The translations under genes were made by a program, and so were the position numbers. 64,000 bases of DNA. Origin: Micromonospora pallida. Lineage in GTDB: Bacteria > Actinomycetota > Actinomycetes > Mycobacteriales > Micromonosporaceae. A model generated the notes under the pieces. The model was not told the origin of the DNA. It ran no database searches and saw nothing but the letters and a program-made list of their open reading frames with translations. The first letter of the stretch is position 1. Each line of letters starts with the position of its first letter. The DNA is taken from assembly GCF_900090325.1 (NCBI RefSeq), contig NZ_FMHW01000002.1:6201001-6265000 (forward strand), given 5' to 3'. Positions 42,810 through 52,702 of this stretch are shown one piece after another.

Positions 42810-44672
42810 TCAGCCTGCGGGAACCAGCTTGAGCAGTTCCCAGCCGCCTTCCGGCACATCGTCCGTCGGATCGGTACGCAGGTTCATTGGGTTGGCCGTA
42901 CCGATGTACAGGCCCGAACCATTGGGAAGCATCGTCCGGAAACCGTAGTTCAGGTGGTTGCCCAGTCCCTTGGTGTCCACCGCCGTGGCGGGGTGCAGGG
43001 TCGACTCGTACATCCACAGATCGCCGCCGTAGATCGCCGGGTCGATCACGATCGGATCCAGTTCCTCGCTGAGCCCGGTGGCCGCGTTACGGAAGCCCAT
43101 CTGCGCCGCCGTTTCGGGCAGCAGGTCCTTTGCGAGGTAGCTCCAGTCCATGGTGCCGATGAACAGTCGTCCGCCGGCCACCTCCATGGTCCAGGTGTAG
43201 TTGGTGTAGATGTTGCCGAAACCGATGCGGCCGTGCAGTGCGCGGTGTCCGGTGGAGATGTTCTCCCAGGCACCGGCGCCGTTGTTCGCGGTCGCGTCGT
43301 ACGCCGGCAGTTTCTCCTCGCCGTAGAGCAGGTCCACCTGTTCGAAAAGGGTGTCGAACCGCTTGCCCCGGAAGATGCTCACCGCGCGTTGGGAGTTCTC
43401 CAGCAGTGCACGGGCCTCGACCTCGTCTCCCGGCGGGTACGCCTCGGCGACCTTGCTCGTCGACTTCATCGGCACGTGCATCGTGCCCCAGTAGAGGTAC
43501 CCGTCGTACGACATCAGGGCGCCGAGGCCGTACGTGGCGGCGATGATCGGATCCGGCTCGTACGAGGACGCGCTCCAGACCAGCTTCCAGCCCCCGGCGT
43601 CGCCGGCCGTCAGTCCGGGTTCGCCGTTCGCCAGCGGCGGGCTCATCCACACTCCGGCGACCCCGGGATCCGCGTCCTCGACCGGCTTGATGCCGATGAG
43701 GCCGAGCAGCGGGTCGAGGAGGTTTCCGATCAGCCCGGAACTGCCGGTCGTCGAGCCTGCGGCGAGCGCGCCACCGCTTGCGGCCGACCAGGTGCTGACG
43801 AAGATCCGGCCCTCGTGTACCGCCAGGTCCGCCACCTGGGCCGCCAGTTGCCCGACCTCGACGAAGTTGAACGGGTTCGTCCGGTCCCCGGCCCAGCGCA
43901 GGACGTATCCGCCCTCCCGGCCGTTCGCGCCGACCCCGACGCCGGCGTAGAGAACGTTGTCGGCGATCACGAAGTTGCGGATGTTGCCGTACTTGGGGAA
44001 GTTCGCCGAGCCGAGGTACTGCCCGGTCGTCGTGTCGAAGGCGAACATGCTGACCGACTGCCCGAGGGCGGGCCCGGCCAGGATGACCACGCCCTGGTGC
44101 GTCGCGCCGGCCCGCAGTCCCAGGGTCCGGCGCAGGCGGGAGGCGTCGTCGGCCGAGCGGTTCTTGATGTCGTCCGTCTTCTCCGTCAGCACCCGGGAGG
44201 TCTCGTCGTAGACGTAGGCCCGGGGATGGCGGTGGTCGCCGACGTTGGTCGGCATGGTCGGGTTCTGGTCGACGATCTGGCTTTCCGCGAATTCGCACAC
44301 GTAGTCGTCGTTGAGCCGGGGATTCGGCCGGGAGAGGGTCGTACCGCCGACGATGCAGTTGACGTTTGCCCCGGTGCCGAACCACAGGCGATTGTTCGCC
44401 CGGGCGAGCGACCACACGTAGGCCTGGTTGACCTTGGGTTGTCCCTGTTCGCACGGGGGACCGGCCGGGTAGGGCATGCCGATCCCGTTGAAGCACTCGT
44501 CGGGAGCGGCCTTTGCGAGCAGCTCGTGCTGGAAGGTCGGTGGTGTGGGCGGCAACAGTCCCGCGATCGTCGTGCCGGCTGCCGCGGACGGGGTGGCGGC
44601 AAGGGCCGGCAGGACGCCGAGAACGACCATGGCGGACAGTAAACGCCAGCGAGGCATTCTGACCCGGTGCAT
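42810..44672 (-). CDS. Exported orphan protein, propeller-like
   Basis: A 620-residue exported protein with a Sec signal peptide (MVVLGVLPALAATPSAAAGT, about residues 14-34). The mature part has many WFGTG-, YVLRWAG-, LYWGTMH- and LFIGTMDWS-type strands, the style of a beta-propeller or repeat sensor domain, but no family is recognised. It has several Cys in the first 100 residues. ATG 44672 follows GAGAGGGAAAGGG. The upstream region (44673-45139) holds a promoter candidate. Function unknown. Confidence 0.8.
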   Translation of the reverse strand: MHRVRMPRWRLLSAMVVLGVLPALAATPSAAAGTTIAGLLPPTPPTFQHELLAKAAPDECFNGIGMPYPAGPPCEQGQPKVNQAYVWSLARANNRLWFGTGANVNCIVGGTTLSRPNPRLNDDYVCEFAESQIVDQNPTMPTNVGDHRHPRAYVYDETSRVLTEKTDDIKNRSADDASRLRRTLGLRAGATHQGVVILAGPALGQSVSMFAFDTTTGQYLGSANFPKYGNIRNFVIADNVLYAGVGVGANGREGGYVLRWAGDRTNPFNFVEVGQLAAQVADLAVHEGRIFVSTWSAASGGALAAGSTTGSSGLIGNLLDPLLGLIGIKPVEDADPGVAGVWMSPPLANGEPGLTAGDAGGWKLVWSASSYEPDPIIAATYGLGALMSYDGYLYWGTMHVPMKSTSKVAEAYPPGDEVEARALLENSQRAVSIFRGKRFDTLFEQVDLLYGEEKLPAYDATANNGAGAWENISTGHRALHGRIGFGNIYTNYTWTMEVAGGRLFIGTMDWSYLAKDLLPETAAQMGFRNAATGLSEELDPIVIDPAIYGGDLWMYESTLHPATAVDTKGLGNHLNYGFRTMLPNGSGLYIGTANPMNLRTDPTDDVPEGGWELLKLVPAG

Positions 44673-45139
44673 CCCTTTCCCTCTCTTCCGGCGCGATACG
44701 CTCGCGCCGATATATCGGTTTGCCGTTCCCGTTGGCCGTGCCTCGCGATGAGGCGCGTACGTCAGGCGCGGCGCGCATTCGCCCTGGTCACCGGCCATGG
44801 AACAGTTAGCTGCTCGACGGTACGACCGGGCTTGATAGCTTGATGTCAATCTCAAGCGTCGACAGCGTACCGGCGTCGGTAACTCCTGTCAGCCGTACCG
44901 CGCAACGGCGATTACTCAACTTCTTCGACTTGACAGAAAGCCGACCTGTCTGCGGATTTCCGGGTTTCGAGTGCTATCGGCGAGGACGCGGAACACGACG
45001 ATCGGCAGCCGGCGGCGGACAACCGGTTTGTCCTGGTCTCCTGCGGGAACGGGGTGGTTGGAGGTTTCGACAGACGAGCCCACCGCGAGGAGCCGGACCT
45101 GTGGCACACCGCTGGACCGTGGTCGGGCAGGCCACCCGG
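44673..45139. promoter_or_regulatory. Long promoter spacer, no gene seen
   Basis: 467 bases between the start of the exported-protein gene and the stop of the TPR gene, both leftward. I see no convincing gene. It contains the palindrome CCGATATATCGG (44707-44718), a TTGACA box on the minus strand (44849-44844) with GCTTGA/TCAAGC arms around it (44838-44857), and a rightward TTGACA at 44930. The region is noticeably less GC-rich than the flanks. Confidence 0.4.
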
Positions 45140-48046
45140 TCAGTGGTCGTGGTCGAGGTCGTGCTCCTCGCGTACCGCGGTCGCCTCCTCCGGCCGGCCC
45201 AGCTCGTCCAGCGTCCGGGCCAGCAGCCAGGCGGTCTGCTGGGCCGGACGGGAGCCGGCGGGCAGACCGCCGAGCACCCGGCGCAGCAGCCGTTCCGCCT
45301 CTTCCGGCCGGTGAAGCTGGAGCAGCAGGTCACCGGTGAGGACCTCCACCTGGGCCGCCTCGCCGAACGCCTCGATCGACCGGAGCCGGTCGGGCACCCC
45401 GGTCAGCCGGTCGAGCGCCTCGCCCGGTCGGCCCTCGCCGGCCAGCACCCGCGCCCCGGCCTCGGCCGCCAACGCCAGCTCGTACGTCACCGGCGGCTCC
45501 TGGTCCGGCTGCCCGGCGAGCGCCGCCGCGACCCGGTCCACCACCTCGACCGTACGCACCGCCGCAGCGCTGTCGCCGGACCAGAGCCGGGCGTACGCCT
45601 CGCGGCGGCGGGCCCGCAGCTCGTCGAGGGGCAGCCCGGCCAGTCCGTACGCGTCCGCCGCAGCGGCGAACCGCTCTGCGGCCAGGGCGTCCCGGTCGGC
45701 GTCGTAGAGGATGCCGCCGGCCTCCTCGAGGGCCTGGGCCCGGTGCGGGAGGTTGTCCGGCCCGTCCAGGTTCTCCGCGAGCTGCGCCAGCAGCGCCAGC
45801 GCCGGATCGATCTCGCCCAGCCCCTCGTAGATGCCGGCCAGCAGGTGTCGGCAGCGGTCCGCCTCGGCCTGCGCGCCGAGCCGGTCGAGCCCGAGCACCG
45901 CCTCCTCCGCGACCTCGGCGGCCTCGCCCAGCCGGCCGGCGACCCGGTACGCGTTCGCCAACTCCCAGCGCAGGAAGGCATCCCCCTCGACGCCGCGCTC
46001 CACGCAGAGCGTCACCGCCTCGGCGAAGTCGTCCACCGCCTCGTCGGCCCGTCCGGCGGCCATCAGCGCCCGGGCCCGGGTGACCCGTGCCGGCACCAGC
46101 AGCTCGGCCTGGGCCACACCCAACGCCTCGTCGCAGGCGGTCACCGCGTCCGCTGGGTCGTCCGCCGTCCGGGCGGCCGCCAGGCAGGCCACCGCCAGCA
46201 GGTCGTTGACGCCCAGCTCCCGGGCGAGCCGGCGGGCCTGTTCCGCCGACTCCTGACACTCCTGCTCCCGCTCCAGGTCGGCGAGGAGCTGGGTGCGGTG
46301 CAGCGTCACCCGCAGCGCCAGATACGGATCGCCGCCCGCGTCGGCCGGTACCCGGTCCAGCATCACGAGCGCCTCGTCCCAGCGTTGCCCGTAGGCGAGG
46401 GCCAGCGCGACCCGGTCGTGGGCGGCAGCGCGCAGCCGGTCGTCGCCGAGCCGGTCCAGCACCTCGGCGGCGGCGTGCACCAGCGCCAGACCCTCCTCCG
46501 CCTCCTCGGTCCTGGCGAGCAGTACGCCGAGCCGGCCGGCCACCACCTGGGACCGGACCTCGTCGCCCAGCTCCCGGTACGCGGCCAGTGCCGCCCGGTT
46601 GGCCTCGATCGCGGCCGGGGACTGCGCGTCGTCGCGCAGTTCGGCGACGCGCAGCTCCAGCCGGTGGGCTGCCGTCGCCGGGGAGACCTCGGTCCCGGCG
46701 AACCGGGCGTCGTACGCGGCCAGGGCAGCCCGGAGGGTGACCTGGTCGTGCCGTCGCCAGTGGTCCTCGGCGAGGTCCAGCAACTGGTCGGGGCCGGCGT
46801 CGGCGGGGATCTCGACCGGGGCGGGCACCGGTCCGCCCGCCGTCGTGTGGGCGCCCGTCGCGTCGGCGGTCGTGGCACCTGAGGCCGTACCGCCGCCGGT
46901 CGGCCCGGTGCCGGCGGCCGGACGGGCCGGACGGCGGCGCAGGCTCGCCGAGAGCGGCAGGTGCTCACCGGTCGGCCGGACCGCCAGTCGGCTGGCGACC
47001 AGCTCGGACTGGTGGGTGGTGCCGTTGCGGGCGTCGAACCGGGCGGCCAGCGCGGTGGCGGTCTCCGCCAGTTCGTCAGCGAGTTGCCCGGCCGGGACGT
47101 CCGCCGCCGGACGGTCGCCGGCGGCCCGCCGGTACACCGTCAGCGCGCCGTCCACCTGCCGCAGCGCGGCCGACGCGGTGGCCGCGAAGTGCATGGCGGC
47201 GGCCGGCGAGGGCGCCCGGTCCAGCCAGTCCAGGTGTCGCTCGACCAGCTCCAGGGCCTGGGCCCCGTTGCCGGTGACGGTACGGAACTCGATGTGGTCG
47301 CCGATGTCCCACAGGTCGGCGAGGTTCCCCCGCATCCGGCGGTACGCCTCCCGGTGCGCGTCCCGCGCCTCGGCGTGCCGGCCGGTGTGCAGGTACGGCC
47401 CGAGGAGCGCGGTCAGGATCGCCTGCGGCTGCTCGGTGCAGGTGAGGCGTCCGGCGAGCACCGGCTCCGCCAGGGCCACCGCCTCGGCGTGCTGACCGGT
47501 GCCGGCCAGGTACTGCACCTGGGTGGTGGGGTCGCAACCGGCACAGTCGGAGAGGTCGTCGCGCGGCGTCGTCTGCCAGAGTCGGTACCAGTGCGCCGCC
47601 GCCTCGGCGTCGCCGACGTGGTCGGCCACCCGGAACCGGTGCTTGTGCACGGCCTGGAGGCTGTGCCCGCCCGCGCGGTACCGCCGCTCCATGTCGTCGA
47701 GCACCCCCTGGGTGCGGTCCAGCGGCACCTCGGGGAACTTCAGCAGGCCGTTGACCATGTACTTGAAGTGCCAGAGCAACTGCCCGGCGTGGCGGGCGTG
47801 GTAGGGCTGCGGGTCCCGGTCGAACTCGGCCAGACACCAGGAGAAGGTCACGAAGGACTTGGCCGGCTCGCCGCCGTAGGTGTAACCGTTGGTGGCCTGC
47901 ATGCGGGTGACGAAGGCCAGCTCGCGGTCCCCGGCGGCGTCGACCCGCCGGAGCAACTGCTCCAGGGCGGCGATCTGCCCCGGCCCGTACGGCATGTTGT
48001 TGACCTCGCGGAGCACCCGCCACAGGTCCTCGTCGGTGGTGGACAA
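45140..48046 (-). CDS. TPR protein partner of HSP90
   Basis: A 968-residue cytosolic protein rich in helical tetratricopeptide repeats (for example GDAFLRWELANAYRVAGRLGEA and HRAQALEEAGGILYDADRDA, written apart in the sequence), interrupted near residue 360-400 by an Ala/Pro/Thr-rich linker. No enzyme motif. The start is TTG at 48046, four bases after the HSP90 stop, with GGGAG seven bases upstream; that weak codon suggests lower expression than HSP90. In eukaryotes TPR proteins are the main co-chaperones of Hsp90, so a physical partnership is an attractive inference. Confidence 0.88.
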   Translation of the reverse strand: MSTTDEDLWRVLREVNNMPYGPGQIAALEQLLRRVDAAGDRELAFVTRMQATNGYTYGGEPAKSFVTFSWCLAEFDRDPQPYHARHAGQLLWHFKYMVNGLLKFPEVPLDRTQGVLDDMERRYRAGGHSLQAVHKHRFRVADHVGDAEAAAHWYRLWQTTPRDDLSDCAGCDPTTQVQYLAGTGQHAEAVALAEPVLAGRLTCTEQPQAILTALLGPYLHTGRHAEARDAHREAYRRMRGNLADLWDIGDHIEFRTVTGNGAQALELVERHLDWLDRAPSPAAAMHFAATASAALRQVDGALTVYRRAAGDRPAADVPAGQLADELAETATALAARFDARNGTTHQSELVASRLAVRPTGEHLPLSASLRRRPARPAAGTGPTGGGTASGATTADATGAHTTAGGPVPAPVEIPADAGPDQLLDLAEDHWRRHDQVTLRAALAAYDARFAGTEVSPATAAHRLELRVAELRDDAQSPAAIEANRAALAAYRELGDEVRSQVVAGRLGVLLARTEEAEEGLALVHAAAEVLDRLGDDRLRAAAHDRVALALAYGQRWDEALVMLDRVPADAGGDPYLALRVTLHRTQLLADLEREQECQESAEQARRLARELGVNDLLAVACLAAARTADDPADAVTACDEALGVAQAELLVPARVTRARALMAAGRADEAVDDFAEAVTLCVERGVEGDAFLRWELANAYRVAGRLGEAAEVAEEAVLGLDRLGAQAEADRCRHLLAGIYEGLGEIDPALALLAQLAENLDGPDNLPHRAQALEEAGGILYDADRDALAAERFAAAADAYGLAGLPLDELRARRREAYARLWSGDSAAAVRTVEVVDRVAAALAGQPDQEPPVTYELALAAEAGARVLAGEGRPGEALDRLTGVPDRLRSIEAFGEAAQVEVLTGDLLLQLHRPEEAERLLRRVLGGLPAGSRPAQQTAWLLARTLDELGRPEEATAVREEHDLDHDH

Positions 48047-48050
48047 CCGT

Positions 48051-49838
48051 TCACTCCCGTCCCGGTACGGCCCGGCCGAGCAGGCCGAGGAAGGAACTGT
48101 TCAGCAGCGCGGCGTCGGCCGCGCGGATCGGATGGTGCCCGAGCAGCAACGCCTGCCCGTACAGCGCCTCGACGGCGAGCCCGACCAGCTCCGGCTCGGT
48201 GAGCGTGCTGACCCGGCGGACCAGCGGGTTCCGGTGGTTGAGTACCAGTTGCGGGCGGTCCGGCGGGGCGGACGCGGCGAGCGCGTCGAGCACCCCGCCC
48301 CACAGCTCGTCGGCCCGGTCCCGGCTGGCCGCGAGCTGGTCGTTGAACGCCGCCGAGCGACTGACCAGGTAGAGCGCCGGCAGCGACACCGGGTCGTACG
48401 CCCGGATCACCACCTCGCAGCCGGTCCGGTCCAGGGCCCGCTGGGCGGCGGCGAGGAACGGCCGCAGGGCCAACTCGACCTGCGGGTCGAGCGCGTCGAA
48501 GCGGGTGGTCAGGTCGCTCGGCTCCAGCCGTTCGATGAGCACCGACCGGTCCACCGTGGGCAGCCGCTCGATCAGCTCGGTGTCGTACGTGTAGCCGCCG
48601 TTGACCACGGCCAGGTCCTGGGCGGCGGCCACCGCGGCGAGCTGGCGGAACTCGTCCAGGCTGGCCGCGTACCGGATCAGGCCGTGCCGCTGGCGGAACT
48701 CGGCCAGCGTCAGCGTGCCGACGTTGGTGTCCATCGGCCACCACTCGTCGACCAGGCGGAGCATCTCGTCGTCGTGCAGCGCCAGCGCCTTCACCCCGAG
48801 GTGGTGCACCTGGAGGAACTCGGCCAGCCGGCGCGGGTCGTGCTTCGCCAACCGGACCAGCCAGCCGCGTACCTGGTCACCGAGGGCCTCCCGGGTCGCG
48901 GTGAGCAGGGTGTCCTCGTAGAGCGCCTCCCGGCTGGCGGTCGGCCGCAGTTCGCTGGCATCCACCACGCAGTGCGCGAAGAAGGCCCAGTCGGGCAGCA
49001 GGCCGTCGGCGTGCTCGGTGAGCAGCATCCGCTTCAGGTAGACCCGATGGCCGGCGCGGGCCGCCGGATTCACCGGGCCGGGCAGGACGAACGCGACGCC
49101 GGTCAGCCCCGCCTCCGGCACCGACAGCGGCAGTACGTCGAACGGGTCGAAGCCGAGCGTCTCGCGCGCGTACCGGACCAGCGCGGCCCGGTCCACCGGG
49201 GCGCCGGGCGTGGTCGGCCAGGGCGGCGGGCCGGCGGTGGTCACCACGTCCCCGACCCGGACGGTGACCGGCAGCAGCGAGCCGAAGAGCCGGGCCAGTT
49301 CGGTGACGGTCGGGGTGGTGAACCACTGGTCGGCGTCCCGGCGCGGGACCAGCGTGACCGTGGTGCCCGGTTCGCTCCGGCCGGCGCCCGGCGGGGCCGG
49401 CTCGACGGCGTAGCGGCCGTCGGAGTGGCCGGTCCAGCAGACCGTCGGCTGGTCACCGTGCCGGGTGAGCACCCGGATCTCGTCGGCCACCAGGAAGCAG
49501 GAGAGCAGCCCGATGCCGAACTGGCCGAGGAACTCGTGCCGGGAGAAGCCCAGCTCGTCCCGCTTGGAACTACGGCCGATGGTGGCCAGCAGCTCGTGCA
49601 CCTGCGCCTCGGTGAGGCCGATGCCGGTGTCGTGCACCCGCAGCGTCCCGTCGCCGGTCAGCTCGGGCGGCTCGATGCGGATCAGCGCGGGCGCGTCCGG
49701 CTCGGCCGCCCGTCGTGCGGTGATCGCGTCCACCGCGTTCTGCATCAGCTCGCGGACGTACACCCGCGGGCTGCCGTACAGGTGATGACTGAGCAGGTCG
49801 ACCACGCCACGGAGGTCGACCTGGAAGGTGTGGTCCAC
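48051..49838 (-). CDS. Divergent HSP90-family ATPase
   Basis: A 595-residue HSP90-type chaperone. The GHKL ATP site is intact: ELMQNAVDAI at residues 30-39, DTGIG at 70-74 and GQFGIGLLSCF from 105. The middle-domain Arg motif appears as SREALYED (the family's SRE). The C-terminal dimerisation region is shorter and different from HtpG, and no terminal MEEVD peptide is present. It is coupled to the TPR gene downstream. A distinct actinobacterial branch, not the usual htpG. Confidence 0.93.
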   Translation of the reverse strand: MDHTFQVDLRGVVDLLSHHLYGSPRVYVRELMQNAVDAITARRAAEPDAPALIRIEPPELTGDGTLRVHDTGIGLTEAQVHELLATIGRSSKRDELGFSRHEFLGQFGIGLLSCFLVADEIRVLTRHGDQPTVCWTGHSDGRYAVEPAPPGAGRSEPGTTVTLVPRRDADQWFTTPTVTELARLFGSLLPVTVRVGDVVTTAGPPPWPTTPGAPVDRAALVRYARETLGFDPFDVLPLSVPEAGLTGVAFVLPGPVNPAARAGHRVYLKRMLLTEHADGLLPDWAFFAHCVVDASELRPTASREALYEDTLLTATREALGDQVRGWLVRLAKHDPRRLAEFLQVHHLGVKALALHDDEMLRLVDEWWPMDTNVGTLTLAEFRQRHGLIRYAASLDEFRQLAAVAAAQDLAVVNGGYTYDTELIERLPTVDRSVLIERLEPSDLTTRFDALDPQVELALRPFLAAAQRALDRTGCEVVIRAYDPVSLPALYLVSRSAAFNDQLAASRDRADELWGGVLDALAASAPPDRPQLVLNHRNPLVRRVSTLTEPELVGLAVEALYGQALLLGHHPIRAADAALLNSSFLGLLGRAVPGRE

Positions 49839-49909
49839 GCCTGAGTGCTCCCCGTCCTGAGTCGGCGACCACCGTACCGATGATCACCGACACACACCTC
49901 CCCCTTTCA

Positions 49910-49926
49910 ACCGGCGATTCGCCGGT
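49910..49926. terminator. Short inverted repeat
   Basis: ACCGGCGA-T-TCGCCGGT, eight-base arms with a one-base centre, in the 187-base spacer between the HSP90 start and the stop of the DUF4185 gene. Could end the DUF4185 message or act as an operator. Confidence 0.4.
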
Positions 49927-50025
49927 CGGCGGGTCAGGCTGTGGGCGGGGTTCCGGTCGTGGGTGCCGGCGCAGCGGATGCGCGACGCCGAGCCGGCACC
50001 CGTGCCGACCGGTCGAGCCCGTCCG

Positions 50026-51144
50026 TCACACGGTGCCGACGTACTGGCTGACGTGGTAGGCGGTGCTGCGGCCGTCCGGGAGGCGGGTCCACTTGGAGAC
50101 CATCAGGTGCAGGCCGTTGGCGCTGCTACTGGACCAGGGGTGGATGAAGCCGCCGTACAGGCCGGGCTCCTGCCAACTCGTCACCTGGATCTTCTCCGGC
50201 GTCCAGACCTGGTCGGGACCGGTGGCGGTCCGGGTCACGATGTTGCCGGTCGCGGCGTTCAGGTACGCCATGACCCAGGTGCCGTCGGCCAACCGCCGCA
50301 CCGACGGCTCGCCGAACCGGCCGTTGAGGATCGGGCTGCACGGCCGACCCCAGCCCCAGTTCGAACCGTTCCAGCCCCATCCCTCGTACGACTCGGGGTA
50401 GAACAGCCGGTCCCAGCGGACCCGGCGCAGCATCATCGGACCGTCCTGCCGGCCGGACCGCACCGAGAAGACGTAGACCCAGTCCCCGTCGCGTTGCATG
50501 GTCCACATCTGGAACGGGTCCTTGTTGTCCGGGCTGTTCCACCACTTCAGGTTCGTCCGGACGAAGTCGTTGCCGTTGTCGGAGTAGGCGATTCCCGCGT
50601 ACCGCGACTTCCAGTGCGGCCCGGCGGGGCCGACCGAGTGCCAGTTCTCGATGCTCATGTACGAGACGAGCTGCCGGCCGGTCTCCGGGAAGCTGATCCC
50701 GTCGTTCGGGATGACGGTGACCTCCCACAGCCCGTCGATGCCGATGCCGTTGTGGCCGTTGTGCATGATCTCCGGGGCACGCCCGTTGCCCCACACCTTG
50801 GCCGCGCTGTCGAAGACCACCCCACCCGCCGCGCCCGGGTGGACGGCGGAACGCAGCATGACCGGCGAACGCCAGTCGTTCGGCAGCGGCGGGCCTTCCG
50901 GCCACGGGGTGTTGAAGGTGTCCCCGAAGAGATAGCCGATCGAGCCGTTCTCCAGCACGTACGGGATACCCAGGTCGGTGCCGGCCACCTGCCAGCGGTG
51001 GTTGGTGTCCAGGTCCGCCCCGGTGAGCCGCTTCTTCCAGGTGGCGGCCTGCGCCGTCCCGGGCAGCACCAGGGCGGACCCGGCCACCCCGGCCGCGCCG
51101 ACGGCGGCGATCCGGCCGAGCAGCGCGCGACGATTCATTCCCAT
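50026..51144 (-). CDS. Exported DUF4185 protein, probable D-arabinan hydrolase
   Basis: A 372-residue protein with a twin-arginine-type signal (MNRRALLGRIAAVGAAGVAG, about residues 3-22). The mature part matches DUF4185 (YVLENGSIGYLFGDTF, RSPVMLRSA), a five-bladed propeller. To my knowledge DUF4185 proteins include endo-D-arabinanases (GH183) that cut cell-wall arabinan. Arabinose-containing walls are typical of Micromonospora, so remodelling of its own or another actinomycete's wall is plausible. ATG 51144 has AGGA upstream; a promoter lies 67-95 bases further up. Confidence 0.85.
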   Translation of the reverse strand: MGMNRRALLGRIAAVGAAGVAGSALVLPGTAQAATWKKRLTGADLDTNHRWQVAGTDLGIPYVLENGSIGYLFGDTFNTPWPEGPPLPNDWRSPVMLRSAVHPGAAGGVVFDSAAKVWGNGRAPEIMHNGHNGIGIDGLWEVTVIPNDGISFPETGRQLVSYMSIENWHSVGPAGPHWKSRYAGIAYSDNGNDFVRTNLKWWNSPDNKDPFQMWTMQRDGDWVYVFSVRSGRQDGPMMLRRVRWDRLFYPESYEGWGWNGSNWGWGRPCSPILNGRFGEPSVRRLADGTWVMAYLNAATGNIVTRTATGPDQVWTPEKIQVTSWQEPGLYGGFIHPWSSSSANGLHLMVSKWTRLPDGRSTAYHVSQYVGTV

Positions 51145-51210
51145 GGCTGTCCTTTCTCGACCCCCGTGCCGGGTCAAAGGGTGGCTTCGCCGTTGAGGCC
51201 GAATGCCCGG

Positions 51211-51239
51211 AGTGTTGCGAAGACTGAGACATGTGTCAA
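51211..51239 (-). promoter_or_regulatory. Promoter of the DUF4185 gene
   Basis: TTGACA (51239-51234), a 17-base spacer and AACACT (51216-51211) on the minus strand, about 67 bases before the start codon. A GACATGTGTC inverted repeat overlaps the first box. Confidence 0.6.
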
Positions 51240-51377
51240 TGTATCCGGTGGGGCTTTCCTTCATTTCTGACACCGTTACGAGAAGCTGTTGACGCTGGCC
51301 GACCTCGTCGTTTGCGGAGGCGGCTCACGCGTCCGGGCCGGAAACCGGCACGAGGTCGGCTCGTGACGGGAAGGGGA

Positions 51378-52526
51378 TCAGCCGGCGCTCGGGTAACGGC
51401 AGGCGGACGCCGCTGCCGCGGCCTGCTGCCCCGGGTCGATCGGCATCGGTACCGCCCGGCCGGGTCCGGTCGACCGCACCGCCCGGATCAGCCCGGTCGG
51501 GCTGTCCCCACCCAGGCAGGCAGCGGCGACGAGGACCGCCGCACCGCCGGCCGGCGGGTCGGTCCGGGCGCTCGCCCCGACGGCGGGATCGCGTACGTCG
51601 ACCAGGCCGATCTGGCGCCAGCCGGATCCGCCGTCGGGGGAGGTGGCGAAGCCGACGACGTCCAGACCGGGGCCGGTGGCGCGCAGAGTGAGCGGGCCGG
51701 AGCGGTCGGCCGTGACGGAGAAGTCCAGGGTGCTCGGGAGCGGCCGACCCTGCGGGCACTCGGACGCGCGCAGCCCACGGGGCGGGTTGCCGTGGACGAC
51801 CGCCGAGGAGACGACCCCGCCACCGGCCACCGTGAACCAGCGCACGTCCGGGGTGCCGCCGGTGTTGTCGTAGACCTTCTCGCCGACGCAGAAACCGGTG
51901 AAGCCGACCGTGCAGCCGGCCGGGATGGTGGTCTGCACCGGCTGGTCCCGGCTGGCGCCCCGCCGGACGTGGGCACCGGCGCCGTACGTCGTCCCGGTGA
52001 AGGTGGCGTCGGCCGGCAGCCGGGGACAGGCGGGGGGAGCGGAGGACGGTGCCGTCGCCGGAGGACTGCCACGCCGGGCCACCCCGACCGCCGTGGCGAC
52101 CGTGATGGCGGTGGCGGTGGCGGCCACGGCGGCCAGCAGTGCCGGCCGCCGCCAACGGCGCGGGAGCGGTCCGTCCTCGTCGGGCGGGCCATCGGCCGGG
52201 TTCACGTTCCCGGTGTCGGTTGGGCGTTGTTCGTCCGCCACCTCGTGCCAGCGCCGCCGCCACTCGTCGGGGTTCCCGCCGCACGCGCCGACGTAGGCGA
52301 GCAGCACCTCCAGGGTGGGCAGCCGGGTGCCGCCGGCCGCCTCGGAGAGAGTGGTCGCGCTGTAGCCGGCGGTGCGGGCGAGTGTCCGGTAGGTGGGGTT
52401 GCCCGCCTCGGCACGGAGCTTGCGCAGCTCGTACGCGAGAGCCTGCACGGGTCCGGCGGTCGGATCGACGGGTCGCTCCTGACGGGCCACGTACTCCTCC
52501 AGGGGTTCACGGGCAGTCCGGTCCAT
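51378..52526 (-). CDS. Membrane-anchored XRE protein
   Basis: A 382-residue protein. Residues about 25-85 form an XRE-type HTH (ALAYELRKLRAEAGNPTYRT, AGYSATTLSEAAGGTRLPTL), a Pro/Asp-rich linker follows, then one membrane segment (LLAAVAATATAITVATAVGV, about 127-147) and an extracytoplasmic domain with several Cys. This transmembrane DNA-binding plan recalls RodZ and ToxR-like one-component sensors. ATG 52526. It diverges from the I36-like inhibitor gene. Confidence 0.85.
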   Translation of the reverse strand: MDRTAREPLEEYVARQERPVDPTAGPVQALAYELRKLRAEAGNPTYRTLARTAGYSATTLSEAAGGTRLPTLEVLLAYVGACGGNPDEWRRRWHEVADEQRPTDTGNVNPADGPPDEDGPLPRRWRRPALLAAVAATATAITVATAVGVARRGSPPATAPSSAPPACPRLPADATFTGTTYGAGAHVRRGASRDQPVQTTIPAGCTVGFTGFCVGEKVYDNTGGTPDVRWFTVAGGGVVSSAVVHGNPPRGLRASECPQGRPLPSTLDFSVTADRSGPLTLRATGPGLDVVGFATSPDGGSGWRQIGLVDVRDPAVGASARTDPPAGGAAVLVAAACLGGDSPTGLIRAVRSTGPGRAVPMPIDPGQQAAAAASACRYPSAG

Positions 52527-52702
52527 GGTTACCCACGGTGTCGAACTGGATCCAGAGAGCTGTCGGAAACTCGTTCGACCCGCACCGCTGTCCGGAATTG
52601 ATTGACCAGCTCAGAAGGGTGTTCCGGTCAATCCGTCCGGCGCATAGCAATGGATGCGGGGCGATCGACCGGTCGCTCCGCATCCGACGAGAGGAGAGAG
52701 CT

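Noticed and set aside
44912..45109. Small leftward frame in the spacer after the TPR gene
   Set aside because: Ser/Arg/Cys-rich, no ribosome site and no resemblance to any family; read as noncoding.
48051..49838. MEEVD-type TPR docking peptide on HSP90
   Set aside because: The C terminus ends PGRE; the eukaryotic docking motif is absent.
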